A stretch of DNA of 64,000 nt from positions 248,001 to 312,000 of the forward strand of contig NZ_WHNZ01000015.1 of NCBI RefSeq assembly GCF_013141725.1, read 5' to 3'. Origin of the DNA: Paenibacillus planticolens. GTDB taxonomy: Bacteria > Bacillota > Bacilli > Paenibacillales > NBRC-103111. Position 1 is the first letter of the stretch, and every line of letters begins with the position of its first letter. A model generated the notes under the pieces. That model was not told where the DNA came from and ran no database searches. It worked only from the letters and a program-made list of their open reading frames with translations. Positions 39,601-48,278 of this stretch are shown here, piece after piece. Made by a program: the position numbers and the translations under genes.

Positions 39601-42600
39601 TTTGGTCTCCAACAGATGATCTGTATGTTAAGGTTAGCAGCGTGACTGCGTCGGAAGGATCGATTACCGGAGCAGTTCCAACTACGCTAACGGCTAGCAT
39701 CAGCAATCTTGGTGTTATCAATGTCAGTAACCTAAACGCAAGTTTTTACTATGATACGGTAGATATCGGAAATAAAATCGGTGAAGCCGTTATTAGCGAG
39801 CTTCAGACGAATAAGTCCGCTACGGCACAAGTGACTTGGGCTAACCCGATTGCAGGGAATCACAAGATCATTGTCGTGCTTACAGCAGGGGACGGAAATA
39901 ATATCGGAGAAAATAAATTTGAACAAGCCTTTACAATCAAGCCTCCACTGGGAATCAAGGTACTGATTGATTCCACGCATCAAAATGAGAATACATCGAC
40001 AGATACAGGTAAATATGCGAATAATTTGACGACATTTACTTCAATGATGCGCAAAGAAGGCTATACAATAGCTGAGAATACGACAGCCATAACTTCTGCG
40101 GCATTAACAGGCACTAAGATTCTTATGCTAACCCATCCAGCTACTTCGTATTCAACGACAGAGATTAACGCAATCAAAGACTTTATAACTGGCGGCGGAT
40201 CTGTTTTCGTATCAGAAAAAAGCAATGGGACGGCACTCAATAATTTATTATCAGGTGTAGGGTCCACTGTTTTATTCAATGGTGACACGATTTATGATGA
40301 TTCAAGAGCGGGTAATTTCTGGGCTACAATTACAGGAAATGAATACGCGGTAAGAGCACATCCGGTTCCTCTGAACAATTATTTAACTGATTTTGTTTCA
40401 GTAATGGATTTTTACAGTGGTACGAGTCTTGCTCGTAATAACGCTGGAGCAAGAGCGGCACTTGTGGATACGAACAATGTTTCCATATTGGTTCGTGGTA
40501 ACGAAGCAACGTTCCAACAGAGTGCGCCATCAGGAGGCTTTTCCTATAAGGTGGGGTCAGGAAGCTCAGGAGGTTCGCAAATTCCTCTAGTGGCGGCTGA
40601 GCAGATCGGCAGCGGCAGACTTTTCATTGCGGGTATGAATATCTTTAATGATAATCAATTGAAAGTGAGTACGGACCCTAATGATAACGGGGACTTTGCC
40701 CTTAACGCGATGAAATGGTTAGGTCACCTGGATACCAAAGTTACTTCGATCGGCGATGCGCGCAAACTTGCTCCCGATACGGAAGTCGTTGTTCAAGGTA
40801 AAGTAACTTCCGGTGCCGGAGTGTTCTATGATGCCGTTTATGTACAAGATGATACTGGCGGAATCATGGCTTTCAGTGAAATTCCGGAAGGATCTTTGAA
40901 AGTCGGAGACACGATAAGAGCTTATGGTCATATCAAAATTTTTGAGAACAACTTTGAGCTTGAGTTTGATAAATTTGCTAACAGCATTGTTAAAATAAGT
41001 TCGGGTTCGCCAATTCAACCCAAATCTTTATCTACGAAAAATGCGACTTTAGATGAAAATATGGGACAATTGGTCAAAGTCTTCGGGCAAGTTACAGCGA
41101 TTCCGGATGACAGCTCCTACGTCTTAGATGACGGTTCAGGCGGTGTGCTTGTATTCGTAGACGGCTATATTGCAAGCCAAAGCGGAGTGCCGATACCGAA
41201 ACTTAAGATTGGGGACAAGCTCTCGGCGATCGGTCTATCCGGAGCATTCTCCGAAGGTACAAGGATTCGGGTACGCGATACTAGAGAATTGATTAAAACT
41301 GATGCTCTCATCCCGGTAACGGGCGTTCAACTGGACAAAAATTCAGCGACAGTATCGCCAGGCGATCCGGATATTACGCTTATAGCTAGTGTATTGCCGG
41401 CAAATGCAACGATTAAGACTGTTATTTGGAGTTCGAGCAATGAGGCTATTGCCAAGGTAAACAACGGCGTCGTTTCTATCGTAGGTCTTGGAACGGCAAC
41501 GATTAGTGCTGAGTCGCTCGATGGAGGTTTTAAGGCATCGGCCGTGATCAATGTCATACCGGTGAAACCGAACGTTAGAGCCGATATTGGCGCGAAAGTG
41601 ATTGTCGGTATCGATTCGACTATGGAATACAATATCGATGGATTGGGCTGGAATCCTTATGTGGCATCCTCACCTCCTAATCTTAGCGGCGAGCATAATG
41701 TTCAGGTCCGTGTTAAGGCGACTGGCAGTGTGCTTGCAGGTCAAATCAAGAATTTGTATTTCAGTACAGCTGCTCCTGCGTTAACCGGTTTTGCTTGGAC
41801 GGCAGGCAGTACATTGGGAACTAAAGCTACAGCAGTTCCAACAGGTACGTTGAAATATGCGGTGGGTGCAGCGAATGCCTTGTACCAACCTGCAATTGGA
41901 GAAATAGCTTCTGACTACACGAAACCGTTAGTCGTTAATACGGATATTTTCGCTAGTCCAGGCCAGCATATCTTCATTGTATCTGTTGACGGATCAAATA
42001 AAATTACCGGATGGGCCGATGTCTCGGTAGCGAGCGGCAACCTTGTTACTCCGCCGACCCTGGTGAAATGGGATTTTGAGGACAGTACGACTAATGCTTC
42101 AAGTGGGCTGAAAAAAGCTACGGCCAAGCCAATATCTGTTGTAGGACCGACAGGAGCGTTTAGTTATCCGACTACTAGTGGAAGTAAAGCAGTAAGTACT
42201 TCCGGATGGGATGCAGCTGGAGATAAGTACTGGTTGGCATCATTCGATGCTTCTGGATATTCCTATATCCAAGTGACTTCGAAACAAACCAGTTCAGGAA
42301 CCGGACCGAAGGAATTTAAGCTGCAATATAGTTTGGATGGTACGACATGGTCCAACGTTCCTAATGCTGCGATTACAATAACAACAGCGAGCACTTTTGT
42401 CACCTTGGACAACGCGACGCTGCCACCCGCAGCTAATAACCAATCTGCTTTGTATGTAAGGTGGCTTCTAGCATCAAATAATGCGATTAACGCCGGGGCG
42501 ACTATTGCAACTGGCGGTACGAGCAGACTTGATGACGTTATCGTTACCGGTATTCAGCTGCGGCCGGCTCCTGCTGTGAACGCAGATGATACGAATAAGG

Positions 42601-44087
42601 TCATAACGGGTATTGATTCAACCATGGAGTACAATATCAACAACTCAGGTTGGGTAGCTTACAACTCGGCAACTCCGCCTATGCTGGATGGTAATTTCAC
42701 GGTTCAGGTTCGTGTGAGTGCGGTTGGAGATGTCATGCCAGGGCTTAGCAAAACGTTGACCTTTACAGGAAATGCGCAAGCGCCTGCAGCTCCTAACGTA
42801 ACGGCCGACGATGTGAACAACAAGATAATTGGCATTGACGCGACGATGGAATACAGCATTGACGGCGGAGCGTGGACAACATACAACGCGGCAGGGGCTC
42901 CAAACTTAAGCGGCAATCATATCGTGGAAGTACGTGTGAAAGCCAATGGAGCAATACCAGCGGGTCAATCTACGGTTCTTACGTTTACGGAGAATACGAT
43001 TGCTGTAACAGGAGTGACCTTGGCACCAAGTACTTTTGCTCTTATGGTTGGAGACACTCAAACTCTAACTACAACGGTAGCTCCGATGAATGCGACCAAT
43101 CCTGCGGTAACATGGAAGTCAAATAATCCGAACGTAGCCGATGTTGATGACAGTGGTCAAGTAACGGCGGTAGGTGCCGGAACAGCAACCATTACGGTAA
43201 CGACCGTAGACGGCGGCAAAACAGCAACAAGTGATGTAACAGTGTCTAGCAGATTGGATGCCATCAATCCGACCTTAACTGGATCCAACCGTGTTCTAGT
43301 TGGCGGTACAATCGATCTGGCTTATGGCTTATCGAATGTAACAAGCAATGTTTATGCCCAGGATATAACATTCACTTATGATCCGACACAAGTTGAATTC
43401 GTATCTGCCAGCGCGATGAATAATGAATTCGAGATTGTAAGTCAACAAGTGAAACCAGGGCAAATTCGTTTCATTGCTGCCATCGTAGGCGCAGCCAATG
43501 TAAGGAATGGCGATTTGATGCAGCTGCGCTGGAAAGTGAAGCCGTCGATCACGCAAGATACGACAGCAATAATAACTCTCTCCAATCTGGTTCTTACTGA
43601 AGGAGATTTCGGAGAAACCAAAGTGGCGGGCGTTTCCCACAGCGTACAAATATCGGCCATCATCGATAAGGCTGTACTGAACGCATTAATCGCAGACGCT
43701 CAGACTAAGCTTGCCGCTGCTGAAGAAGGAACCAAAGTCGGTCAATATCCGGCAGGTACGAAGGATGCCCTGCTTACAGCGATTAACAGCGCTCAAGCTG
43801 TTTCAGACAATCAATCCGCTGCGCAGTCTGTGATCGACCAAGCTGTTGCCGCGCTGAATTCGGCATTGCTTACATTTACGTCATCGATCAATATCGCTGA
43901 GCCAGGAGATTTGAATGGAGACGGTAGAATCAGCATAGCAGACTTAGGTATCGCAGCGAGGTACTATGGTAAAACATCTGCTGATCCAAACTGGAACACC
44001 TACAAAAAAGCAGATATAAACAATGACGGAAAAGTAGATATTCAGGATCTTGCAATCATTGCTAGAAAAATTGTTTCCAGCAAATAA
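36636..44087 (+). CDS. Giant secreted PHP-domain hydrolase with lamin-tail, cohesin-like, FIVAR and dockerin modules, 2483 aa
   Basis: TTG start at 36636 behind GAGGGGGAAG. Signal peptide at residues 1-40. The N-terminus is a lamin-tail domain (45-225, FVELYNPTNSPVDVSTWSLQ), unlike the first paralogue. OB-like (235-450) and Ig-like modules follow, then a PHP/CehA-McbA type domain (636-895) very close to the first copy, with RGTTHNHTNIS, FSDHSHDID, FEMTSTTWGHSN, QFNHPAMSAN and YGEDNHDAT. Then a CARDB-like module, a GATase-like module (1107-1365) and OB-like modules (1369-1557). An insertion relative to copy 1 spans residues 1559-2205: two Big_2 modules, three roughly 65-residue IDSTMEYNID repeats and a jelly-roll domain. 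The tail is cohesin-like (2209-2340), FIVAR (2342-2415) and dockerin (2422-2483; DLNGDGRISIADL, DINNDGKVDIQDL). Same inferred role as the gene at 27011, with different accessory binding modules. Confidence 0.9.
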   Translation: MLHILAKNKKWYSLALSILLFITMILPTGFIVNVPKAQAAAPSKSNHVVISQVFIGNSTSIYKSRFVELYNPTNSPVDVSTWSLQNTSATGAFSTITKLTGSIPANGYYLIQCTAQSNTVGLDLQNPDVIASGSVNFGAAGAKLAIASKQTAISGSSDAAVVDFIGYGTATDSWGTVAIANPNVSTMSYFRLTNTGLQPDVSGDGNGWDSKNNKNDFVFESPNPRNSSYPVGPSTVDLGSTTINALQKVDANGLTTNLGKSATITGVVTAENKVLGTENTNFYIQDSSGGINVIGLNNPSITIAKGHNLQISGRVAFTKGQTRFIANSITDLGTATAPVPKTIQIMDLTSFSSAEPLEGNLTKFYGKVTAVTKLGSDYNVTVADASDKTAIVKVLGITGIDPSNELVLNSFYTFTGIVGQSQVTSPYTTGYYLMIRNISDIRGEVSVTHTPLAKGIPDVDLPFSAIVKNADTVTLYYKAVGDASYKSIAMNSADAVNYNGSIPAASVPIPTFVYYIEAKGDKTVSVGPYTVEVGADTEGPTFSNALPANGDTIETKHPEISVSMFDLSGVDALTAKITIGSKDFTNQAIKKEDQIRLNLTTADDLPEGPNTVTVEAKDKVGNKSTYSWTFTVAQRFTGGNHYRGTTHNHTNISHDASGSPEDALKASQNYNYDFFAFSDHSHDIDSSLVNKDTVDHKGMPERSGGSDWQLTKDLAKKYTQDGEFVVFPAFEMTSTTWGHSNVFGTTDFIDRMQDGGKYQNLQNYYAWVLTYDNIVAQFNHPAMSANAFDNFIPYDKKVDKLFTMLEVGNGSGHYGYANAEDKLFSALDLGWHVAPTYGEDNHDATWGQTKKRTVIVSKDLTQESLLDSMRKMRVYFSEDPNAQLDVSASGWYMGSITDTKTLQFDINVSDPVSENSSDPKYSYLKTASNDNIDKIEIVSNGGRVVDTISPSGSKTSLNWKPTVNVVGGQQWFVVRVTQKDGDRIYSAPIWSPTDDLYVKVSSVTASEGSITGAVPTTLTASISNLGVINVSNLNASFYYDTVDIGNKIGEAVISELQTNKSATAQVTWANPIAGNHKIIVVLTAGDGNNIGENKFEQAFTIKPPLGIKVLIDSTHQNENTSTDTGKYANNLTTFTSMMRKEGYTIAENTTAITSAALTGTKILMLTHPATSYSTTEINAIKDFITGGGSVFVSEKSNGTALNNLLSGVGSTVLFNGDTIYDDSRAGNFWATITGNEYAVRAHPVPLNNYLTDFVSVMDFYSGTSLARNNAGARAALVDTNNVSILVRGNEATFQQSAPSGGFSYKVGSGSSGGSQIPLVAAEQIGSGRLFIAGMNIFNDNQLKVSTDPNDNGDFALNAMKWLGHLDTKVTSIGDARKLAPDTEVVVQGKVTSGAGVFYDAVYVQDDTGGIMAFSEIPEGSLKVGDTIRAYGHIKIFENNFELEFDKFANSIVKISSGSPIQPKSLSTKNATLDENMGQLVKVFGQVTAIPDDSSYVLDDGSGGVLVFVDGYIASQSGVPIPKLKIGDKLSAIGLSGAFSEGTRIRVRDTRELIKTDALIPVTGVQLDKNSATVSPGDPDITLIASVLPANATIKTVIWSSSNEAIAKVNNGVVSIVGLGTATISAESLDGGFKASAVINVIPVKPNVRADIGAKVIVGIDSTMEYNIDGLGWNPYVASSPPNLSGEHNVQVRVKATGSVLAGQIKNLYFSTAAPALTGFAWTAGSTLGTKATAVPTGTLKYAVGAANALYQPAIGEIASDYTKPLVVNTDIFASPGQHIFIVSVDGSNKITGWADVSVASGNLVTPPTLVKWDFEDSTTNASSGLKKATAKPISVVGPTGAFSYPTTSGSKAVSTSGWDAAGDKYWLASFDASGYSYIQVTSKQTSSGTGPKEFKLQYSLDGTTWSNVPNAAITITTASTFVTLDNATLPPAANNQSALYVRWLLASNNAINAGATIATGGTSRLDDVIVTGIQLRPAPAVNADDTNKVITGIDSTMEYNINNSGWVAYNSATPPMLDGNFTVQVRVSAVGDVMPGLSKTLTFTGNAQAPAAPNVTADDVNNKIIGIDATMEYSIDGGAWTTYNAAGAPNLSGNHIVEVRVKANGAIPAGQSTVLTFTENTIAVTGVTLAPSTFALMVGDTQTLTTTVAPMNATNPAVTWKSNNPNVADVDDSGQVTAVGAGTATITVTTVDGGKTATSDVTVSSRLDAINPTLTGSNRVLVGGTIDLAYGLSNVTSNVYAQDITFTYDPTQVEFVSASAMNNEFEIVSQQVKPGQIRFIAAIVGAANVRNGDLMQLRWKVKPSITQDTTAIITLSNLVLTEGDFGETKVAGVSHSVQISAIIDKAVLNALIADAQTKLAAAEEGTKVGQYPAGTKDALLTAINSAQAVSDNQSAAQSVIDQAVAALNSALLTFTSSINIAEPGDLNGDGRISIADLGIAARYYGKTSADPNWNTYKKADINNDGKVDIQDLAIIARKIVSSK

Positions 44088-44100
44088 GTTAAATTCCGGA

Positions 44101-44163
44101 CTTTGGGGGAGGGCGGATATGCCTTCCTCCAAAGCCTTTAAAGAAAGGAATGCCTTACTATGA
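44101..44163 (+). promoter_or_regulatory. Intercistronic hairpin with embedded micro-ORF, copy 2
   Basis: CTTTGGGGGAGGGC (44101-44114) pairs with GCCTTCCTCCAAAG (44121-44134) with two G-T wobbles. The 5' arm includes a ribosome-like GGGGGAGGG, and ATG at 44119 opens a 14-codon frame, MPSSKAFKERNALL, whose TGA (44161-44163) overlaps the ATG (44160) of the next gene. That overlap would permit translational coupling. Same design as 33364-33439. Confidence 0.6.
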
Positions 44164-45812
44164 TGCATATACGTAAACTTCTTTCATGCAGTACAGTAGT
44201 AACGCTTCTCGTATTTTTGCTGCTTCCGCAATTCGCTTTCGCGGCTAATGATGCATCTTTTACCCTTAATGTCTCAAATGACAAACCTACTGTAGATGAT
44301 CGAATAACTGTTGAAATTAAAGGCAGCAATCTTCTTGATGTGCATGCTTACGAAGTAAATGTTGACTATGATCCTAGCCTTTTGAAGTTTGAAGGTGGCT
44401 CGAAAGTGAATGATTCAGGCTTTACGGACGTCTCTGAAGCACAAGGTCGAATTACATTGGTGCATACAGAATATTTTGATAATGCCGAAAAAAGTGAAAC
44501 TTTGTCTTTAGGTACATTGACCTTTAAAGCTTTGAATAAAGGAACGGCTTCGGTTCAACTAACAAGTGTCGATATATCCAATAATAAGGATCAGGAGACA
44601 TCACACACGGTAAACATTAGTAAGTCAGTTGAGATCGCTAGTAAGCCAACTGGCGGCGGCGGTGGTGGTGGTGGTGGTCCTGTAGGCCAATCAAATCCAG
44701 ATGTAGATGGTAAACATGTCATAACGGTTGAAGAAATGGGCAAGCCGGCAGTAAACGGCAAAGTGATCGTTTCCGTATCGGCAGACGTGAAGCAGGTTGC
44801 GCTGCCTTCTAATAGCGCCCAACTGCTCGGTCTAAACCAGCTTGAGATTCAATCGGATAAATTAACCTTAGATATACCTGTTGCCTTAATTAAGCAGTTG
44901 ACGGATGGACTGTCAGCGGATGCATTGAAAGACAGTACGATCTCTTTGAAGTTCGAGCCGTTATCGGCTGCTGCCGCGAAGGACGCTATCGCGAAAGGAC
45001 AAGCTGAATCCCAAGCGGATATTAAGCTTGCCGGCGATGTTTATGACTTCTCGCTATCTCTCACGAAGTCAGATGGTTCAACAATCGCGAGTTTGTCGAA
45101 ATTCAACGAGCCTATTACGATCCATTTGAAAGTGGACGCTTCGATTAATCCGAAATTAGCCGGAATTTACTATATTGCCGATGACGGCAAGCTCGAATTT
45201 ATCGGCGGAAAATACAGCAACGGAGAAATGACTGCGCAAATCAGTCACTTCAGCAAGTACGCCGTACTGGAAGTGACGAAAGCATTCACGGATGTTCCGA
45301 ACGGACATTGGGCTGCTGACGTCATCAAGGAACTTGCGGCAAAACAAATTGTAAACGGAACAAGCGCAACAACGTTTGAGCCAGGACGCAGCGTAACGCG
45401 TGCAGAGTTTACATCGTTGCTAGTCAGAGCCTTGAAGATTACCGGATCCGGACAGCTTTCATTCACGGATGTGCAAGCAACCGATTGGTATGCGGAAACA
45501 ATTGCTAGCGCGGTAAAAGCAGGTGTAGTGAATGGCAAGAGCGAAACTATCTTTGATCCGAACGCGCAAATAACGCGTGAGGAAATGGTTACGATGATGA
45601 TGCGCGCATACGCCACTGTCCATGGCAGCCAAGCGGCGGCTGGTACATCGTTCACCGATGAAGAGGACGTTTCGGCTTGGGCCGTCCAGTTTGTGAATCA
45701 AGCGGCTGCGCTTCATTTGGTGCAAGGGCGCTCCGCGGGTGTATTCGATCCGAAAGGCATTACAACACGTGCCGAAGCAGCTCAGGTCATTTACAACGTT
45801 TTATCGAACTAA
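44160..45812 (+). CDS. Cohesin-bearing SLH surface anchor protein, short form, 550 aa
   Basis: ATG at 44160 (a second ATG follows at 44163) with AAGGA 10 bases upstream. Signal peptide at residues 1-24 (ends AFAAND). Cohesin domain about residues 25-160 (FTLNVSNDKPTVDDRITVE, AYEVNVDYDPSLLKF, SLGTLTFKALNKGTASV). A nine-Gly hinge at about 165, a pre-SLH domain (185-370) and three SLH repeats (376-550; FTDVPNGHWAADVIKELAA, FTDVQATDWYAE, FTDEEDVSAWAVQF) follow. From the hinge on it is closely similar to the protein at 33423, but the four Ig repeats are missing, so the cohesin would sit closer to the wall. Likely anchor for the dockerin enzyme at 36636. Confidence 0.92.
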   Translation: MMHIRKLLSCSTVVTLLVFLLLPQFAFAANDASFTLNVSNDKPTVDDRITVEIKGSNLLDVHAYEVNVDYDPSLLKFEGGSKVNDSGFTDVSEAQGRITLVHTEYFDNAEKSETLSLGTLTFKALNKGTASVQLTSVDISNNKDQETSHTVNISKSVEIASKPTGGGGGGGGGPVGQSNPDVDGKHVITVEEMGKPAVNGKVIVSVSADVKQVALPSNSAQLLGLNQLEIQSDKLTLDIPVALIKQLTDGLSADALKDSTISLKFEPLSAAAAKDAIAKGQAESQADIKLAGDVYDFSLSLTKSDGSTIASLSKFNEPITIHLKVDASINPKLAGIYYIADDGKLEFIGGKYSNGEMTAQISHFSKYAVLEVTKAFTDVPNGHWAADVIKELAAKQIVNGTSATTFEPGRSVTRAEFTSLLVRALKITGSGQLSFTDVQATDWYAETIASAVKAGVVNGKSETIFDPNAQITREEMVTMMMRAYATVHGSQAAAGTSFTDEEDVSAWAVQFVNQAAALHLVQGRSAGVFDPKGITTRAEAAQVIYNVLSN

Positions 45813-45839
45813 AAGCTCATTTCAAGAATAGAAACAGAC

Positions 45840-45867
45840 AGAATGCCATTCGCAAGAATGGCATTCT
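45840..45867 (+). terminator. Perfect 12-bp GCAA-loop hairpin after the second scaffold gene
   Basis: AGAATGCCATTC (45840-45851), loop GCAA, GAATGGCATTCT (45856-45867). It is followed by CATGCTT, not a T run, so it may stabilise the upstream mRNA or terminate only partly. It separates the surface system from the HupE-like gene. Confidence 0.55.
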
Positions 45868-45903
45868 CATGCTTACAAATCAATTATTTAATGGAGGAAT
45901 ATC

Positions 45904-47088
45904 ATGTTCCGGTCTAAACCTTCACTTCGTCTAGCCTTGTCGTTGCTGCTTGCATTGTTTCTGTTCGCTCTACCCTTCAAGCAAATGGTTGAAGCCCATG
46001 CGTATAGCGCTGCTTATACGACACTTACGCTAACGAAAACGCAAACGGAGATGACTTATGCGTTAGATGAGTTATCTGTAATCGAGTTGGTTGGAGGCGA
46101 CACCAACAATAACCATATGATTGAGCAGGAAGAATTCGATGCGATGAAAGATAAGATCGAAGCGATGGTTAAGAACAGTGTCACTTTGAAAATTAACGAT
46201 CAGCCTAAAGAATGGACGAAAGTGGAAAGCTTTGTTCTTGATCGCAAAGGTGACGCAACGAAAGTGATACTCAAGGTGTTGTATCCTCCTGTGTCCGAAA
46301 CGGATTCCATTTCTTTGACAGACGTGCAGTATGTTAATGATGCAAAAACGAATTATGTCAACTTGTTAGCTATTGTATACGGACCTCAAAAGAGTACCGC
46401 TGCATTATCCGGTAAAGACCGCAGTTGGCTTATGCTGATGACGGCTGATGAATACTCAACTTTCTATCAAGATATTGCGCAAGCGGAAAGTGCTGCAAAT
46501 AATCATGCGCAACCGCAAGATGCAGCTGCGAATTCGCAAGTGAGCTCAGGATGGTTGTCGTTTTTCAAGCTTGGGATGCATCATATTTTATCTGGATACG
46601 ATCATCTGCTTTTCTTATTTTCGCTCCTCATTGCCAGACAGTCATTTAAACAGTATGCAACGATGATTACGGCTTTTACGGTTGCTCACAGCTTAACATT
46701 AACTTTAACGGTATTGGGAATCATTAATGTGCCTGCTTACATTGTAGAGCCTGCCATTGCGCTTAGCATTTGCTATGTTGCCTTGGATAACATGATCCGT
46801 AAAAATGTCAGCCACCGCTGGGTGTTGACTTTCTTATTTGGCTTGATTCATGGTATGGGCTTCGCCGATATTATGAAGGAAATGGTCATCCCGAAAAACG
46901 AATTAGCTGTTGATTTAATCAGCTTTAATCTGGGGATCGAAGCTGTGCAAATTTCAATTGTCGCTATACTATTGCCGCTTCTGTATTACTTCCATCGTTG
47001 GAAACTATCGAGACGGGCCGTTATCGCGGCGTCCGGCGTCGTGCTTGTGCTAGGCGGTATTTGGCTGGTAGAAAGGCTTGTCGCGTAA
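45904..47088 (+). CDS. HupE/UreJ-like membrane protein with exported EF-hand-like domain
   Basis: 394 residues, ATG at 45904 with GGAGG 6-10 bases upstream. Signal peptide at residues 1-30. Residues 32-195 are extracytoplasmic and contain an EF-hand-like stretch (DTNNNHMIEQEEFDAM). Residues 215-394 form about six membrane segments with HupE-family motifs: HHILSGYDHLLFLFSLL, TAFTVAHSLTLTLTVLG, FGLIHGMGFADIMKE and FNLGIEAVQ. The conserved His and Asp residues in these motifs are thought to bind metal, and relatives are linked to nickel or cobalt uptake, but the substrate here is unknown. It is followed by two His-rich proteins, so transition-metal handling for the zinc- or manganese-dependent enzymes nearby is a reasonable inference only. 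Confidence 0.8.
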   Translation: MFRSKPSLRLALSLLLALFLFALPFKQMVEAHAYSAAYTTLTLTKTQTEMTYALDELSVIELVGGDTNNNHMIEQEEFDAMKDKIEAMVKNSVTLKINDQPKEWTKVESFVLDRKGDATKVILKVLYPPVSETDSISLTDVQYVNDAKTNYVNLLAIVYGPQKSTAALSGKDRSWLMLMTADEYSTFYQDIAQAESAANNHAQPQDAAANSQVSSGWLSFFKLGMHHILSGYDHLLFLFSLLIARQSFKQYATMITAFTVAHSLTLTLTVLGIINVPAYIVEPAIALSICYVALDNMIRKNVSHRWVLTFLFGLIHGMGFADIMKEMVIPKNELAVDLISFNLGIEAVQISIVAILLPLLYYFHRWKLSRRAVIAASGVVLVLGGIWLVERLVA

Positions 47089-47133
47089 TTATAAACATGA
47101 TTCATATCAAGAATAAGAGTAGGGGGAAGTTCC

Positions 47134-48237
47134 TTGCAGAATACGATAGTGCAGAAAAAAACCATGTGGAACAGCAATATGCTCGCCGGCCTTTGTCTGG
47201 CTTTTATTGCGCTATTATACTTCTTCTCTACCACGGCGCCAGGATCAGTCTTAAACAATCCGAAGCTGCAAATTTTCAAAACGATGTTTATCAGCATCAT
47301 TTTGGAAGCCATGCCGTTTATTTTGATCGGCGTGATCATTTCAGCCGTGCTTCAAGTGTTTGTCTCTGATCAGGCGATCCAAAGAATCATTCCCAAAAAT
47401 CCGATTTTGGGGATCATTACCGCCAGTATATTAGGAATTATTTTCCCGATTTGCGAATGCGGCATGGTTCCTGCTATTCGAAAGCTGATTGAAAAAGGCA
47501 TGCCTTTGTATGTAGCCACAACGTTCATTCTGGTTGGACCGATTTTAAACCCGATTGTTTTCTGGTCTACTTTTGTTGCCTTCCGTTCCCATCCCGAAAT
47601 TACGTATTCGCGTATGGGATTAGCATTCGTCGTAGCTTTGATCGTTGGATTGATCGTGTATAAATTCGTGAACCCGGATCAGCTGAAAGTGAAAGAGTCC
47701 GCAGAGCCGAAGCCGGTTAAGAAGACGCTAAAAACGTTAAACAATCATGGGGCTCACAATCATGACCATGATCATGATCATCATCATCATCATGGCCATC
47801 GCCACCATCACCATCATCAACCGAAAACGAATAAATTGGTTGAAATGATGGGCCACACCGTGCTCGAGTTTTTCGATATGGGCAAATTTTTACTGTTTGG
47901 TGCGCTGCTGGTGGGTCTGCTTCAGACGTTTGTATCCAGAGATAGTCTCGTTGCGCTCGGACATGGGCAGGGAAGCGCCAATATATTAATGATGGGCCTT
48001 GGATTTATACTCTCTCTATGCTCTACTTCCGATGCTTTTGTCGCACAATCTTTCCTGACGACCTTCTCAAAAGGCTCGCTTGTTGCTTTCATGGTTTTCG
48101 GACCGATGTTGAATTTAAAAGGGCTTTTGATGATGTCCGCTGTTTTCAAGAAAAAATTTATTGTTTTGCTTAGCGTACTTGTCATTATTTTTGTATATGG
48201 GGGCACACTGCTCCTGGAAGGATTTATTTTGAAATAA
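47134..48237 (+). CDS. ArsP/YcgR-type permease with a His-rich cytoplasmic loop
   Basis: 367 residues, TTG start at 47134 behind GGGGGAAG. About eight membrane segments arranged in two halves. Family motifs: CECGMVPAIRKLIEKGMP, TFILVGPILNPIVFWST in the first half and LCSTSDAFVAQSFL, VFGPMLNLKGLLM in the second. The central loop (about residues 208-235) is extremely rich in His and Asp (HDHDHDHHHHHGHRHHHHH), a probable metal-binding stretch. This is the predicted-permease family of Bacillus YcgR and ArsP. It is paired with the DUF1980 protein encoded 41 bases downstream, the same partnership as ycgR-ycgQ. Divalent metal, perhaps zinc, transport is inferred from the His-rich loop. Confidence 0.85.
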   Translation: MQNTIVQKKTMWNSNMLAGLCLAFIALLYFFSTTAPGSVLNNPKLQIFKTMFISIILEAMPFILIGVIISAVLQVFVSDQAIQRIIPKNPILGIITASILGIIFPICECGMVPAIRKLIEKGMPLYVATTFILVGPILNPIVFWSTFVAFRSHPEITYSRMGLAFVVALIVGLIVYKFVNPDQLKVKESAEPKPVKKTLKTLNNHGAHNHDHDHDHHHHHGHRHHHHHQPKTNKLVEMMGHTVLEFFDMGKFLLFGALLVGLLQTFVSRDSLVALGHGQGSANILMMGLGFILSLCSTSDAFVAQSFLTTFSKGSLVAFMVFGPMLNLKGLLMMSAVFKKKFIVLLSVLVIIFVYGGTLLLEGFILK

Positions 48238-48278
48238 TTCCTATCTTCACGATCTTGGCCTGGAGGATGAGCTATCCT

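Noticed and set aside
47750..47825. Simple-sequence repeat of CAT/CAC triplets as a non-coding repeat
   Set aside because: It is the in-frame His/Asp-rich loop of the permease, not an independent repeat element.
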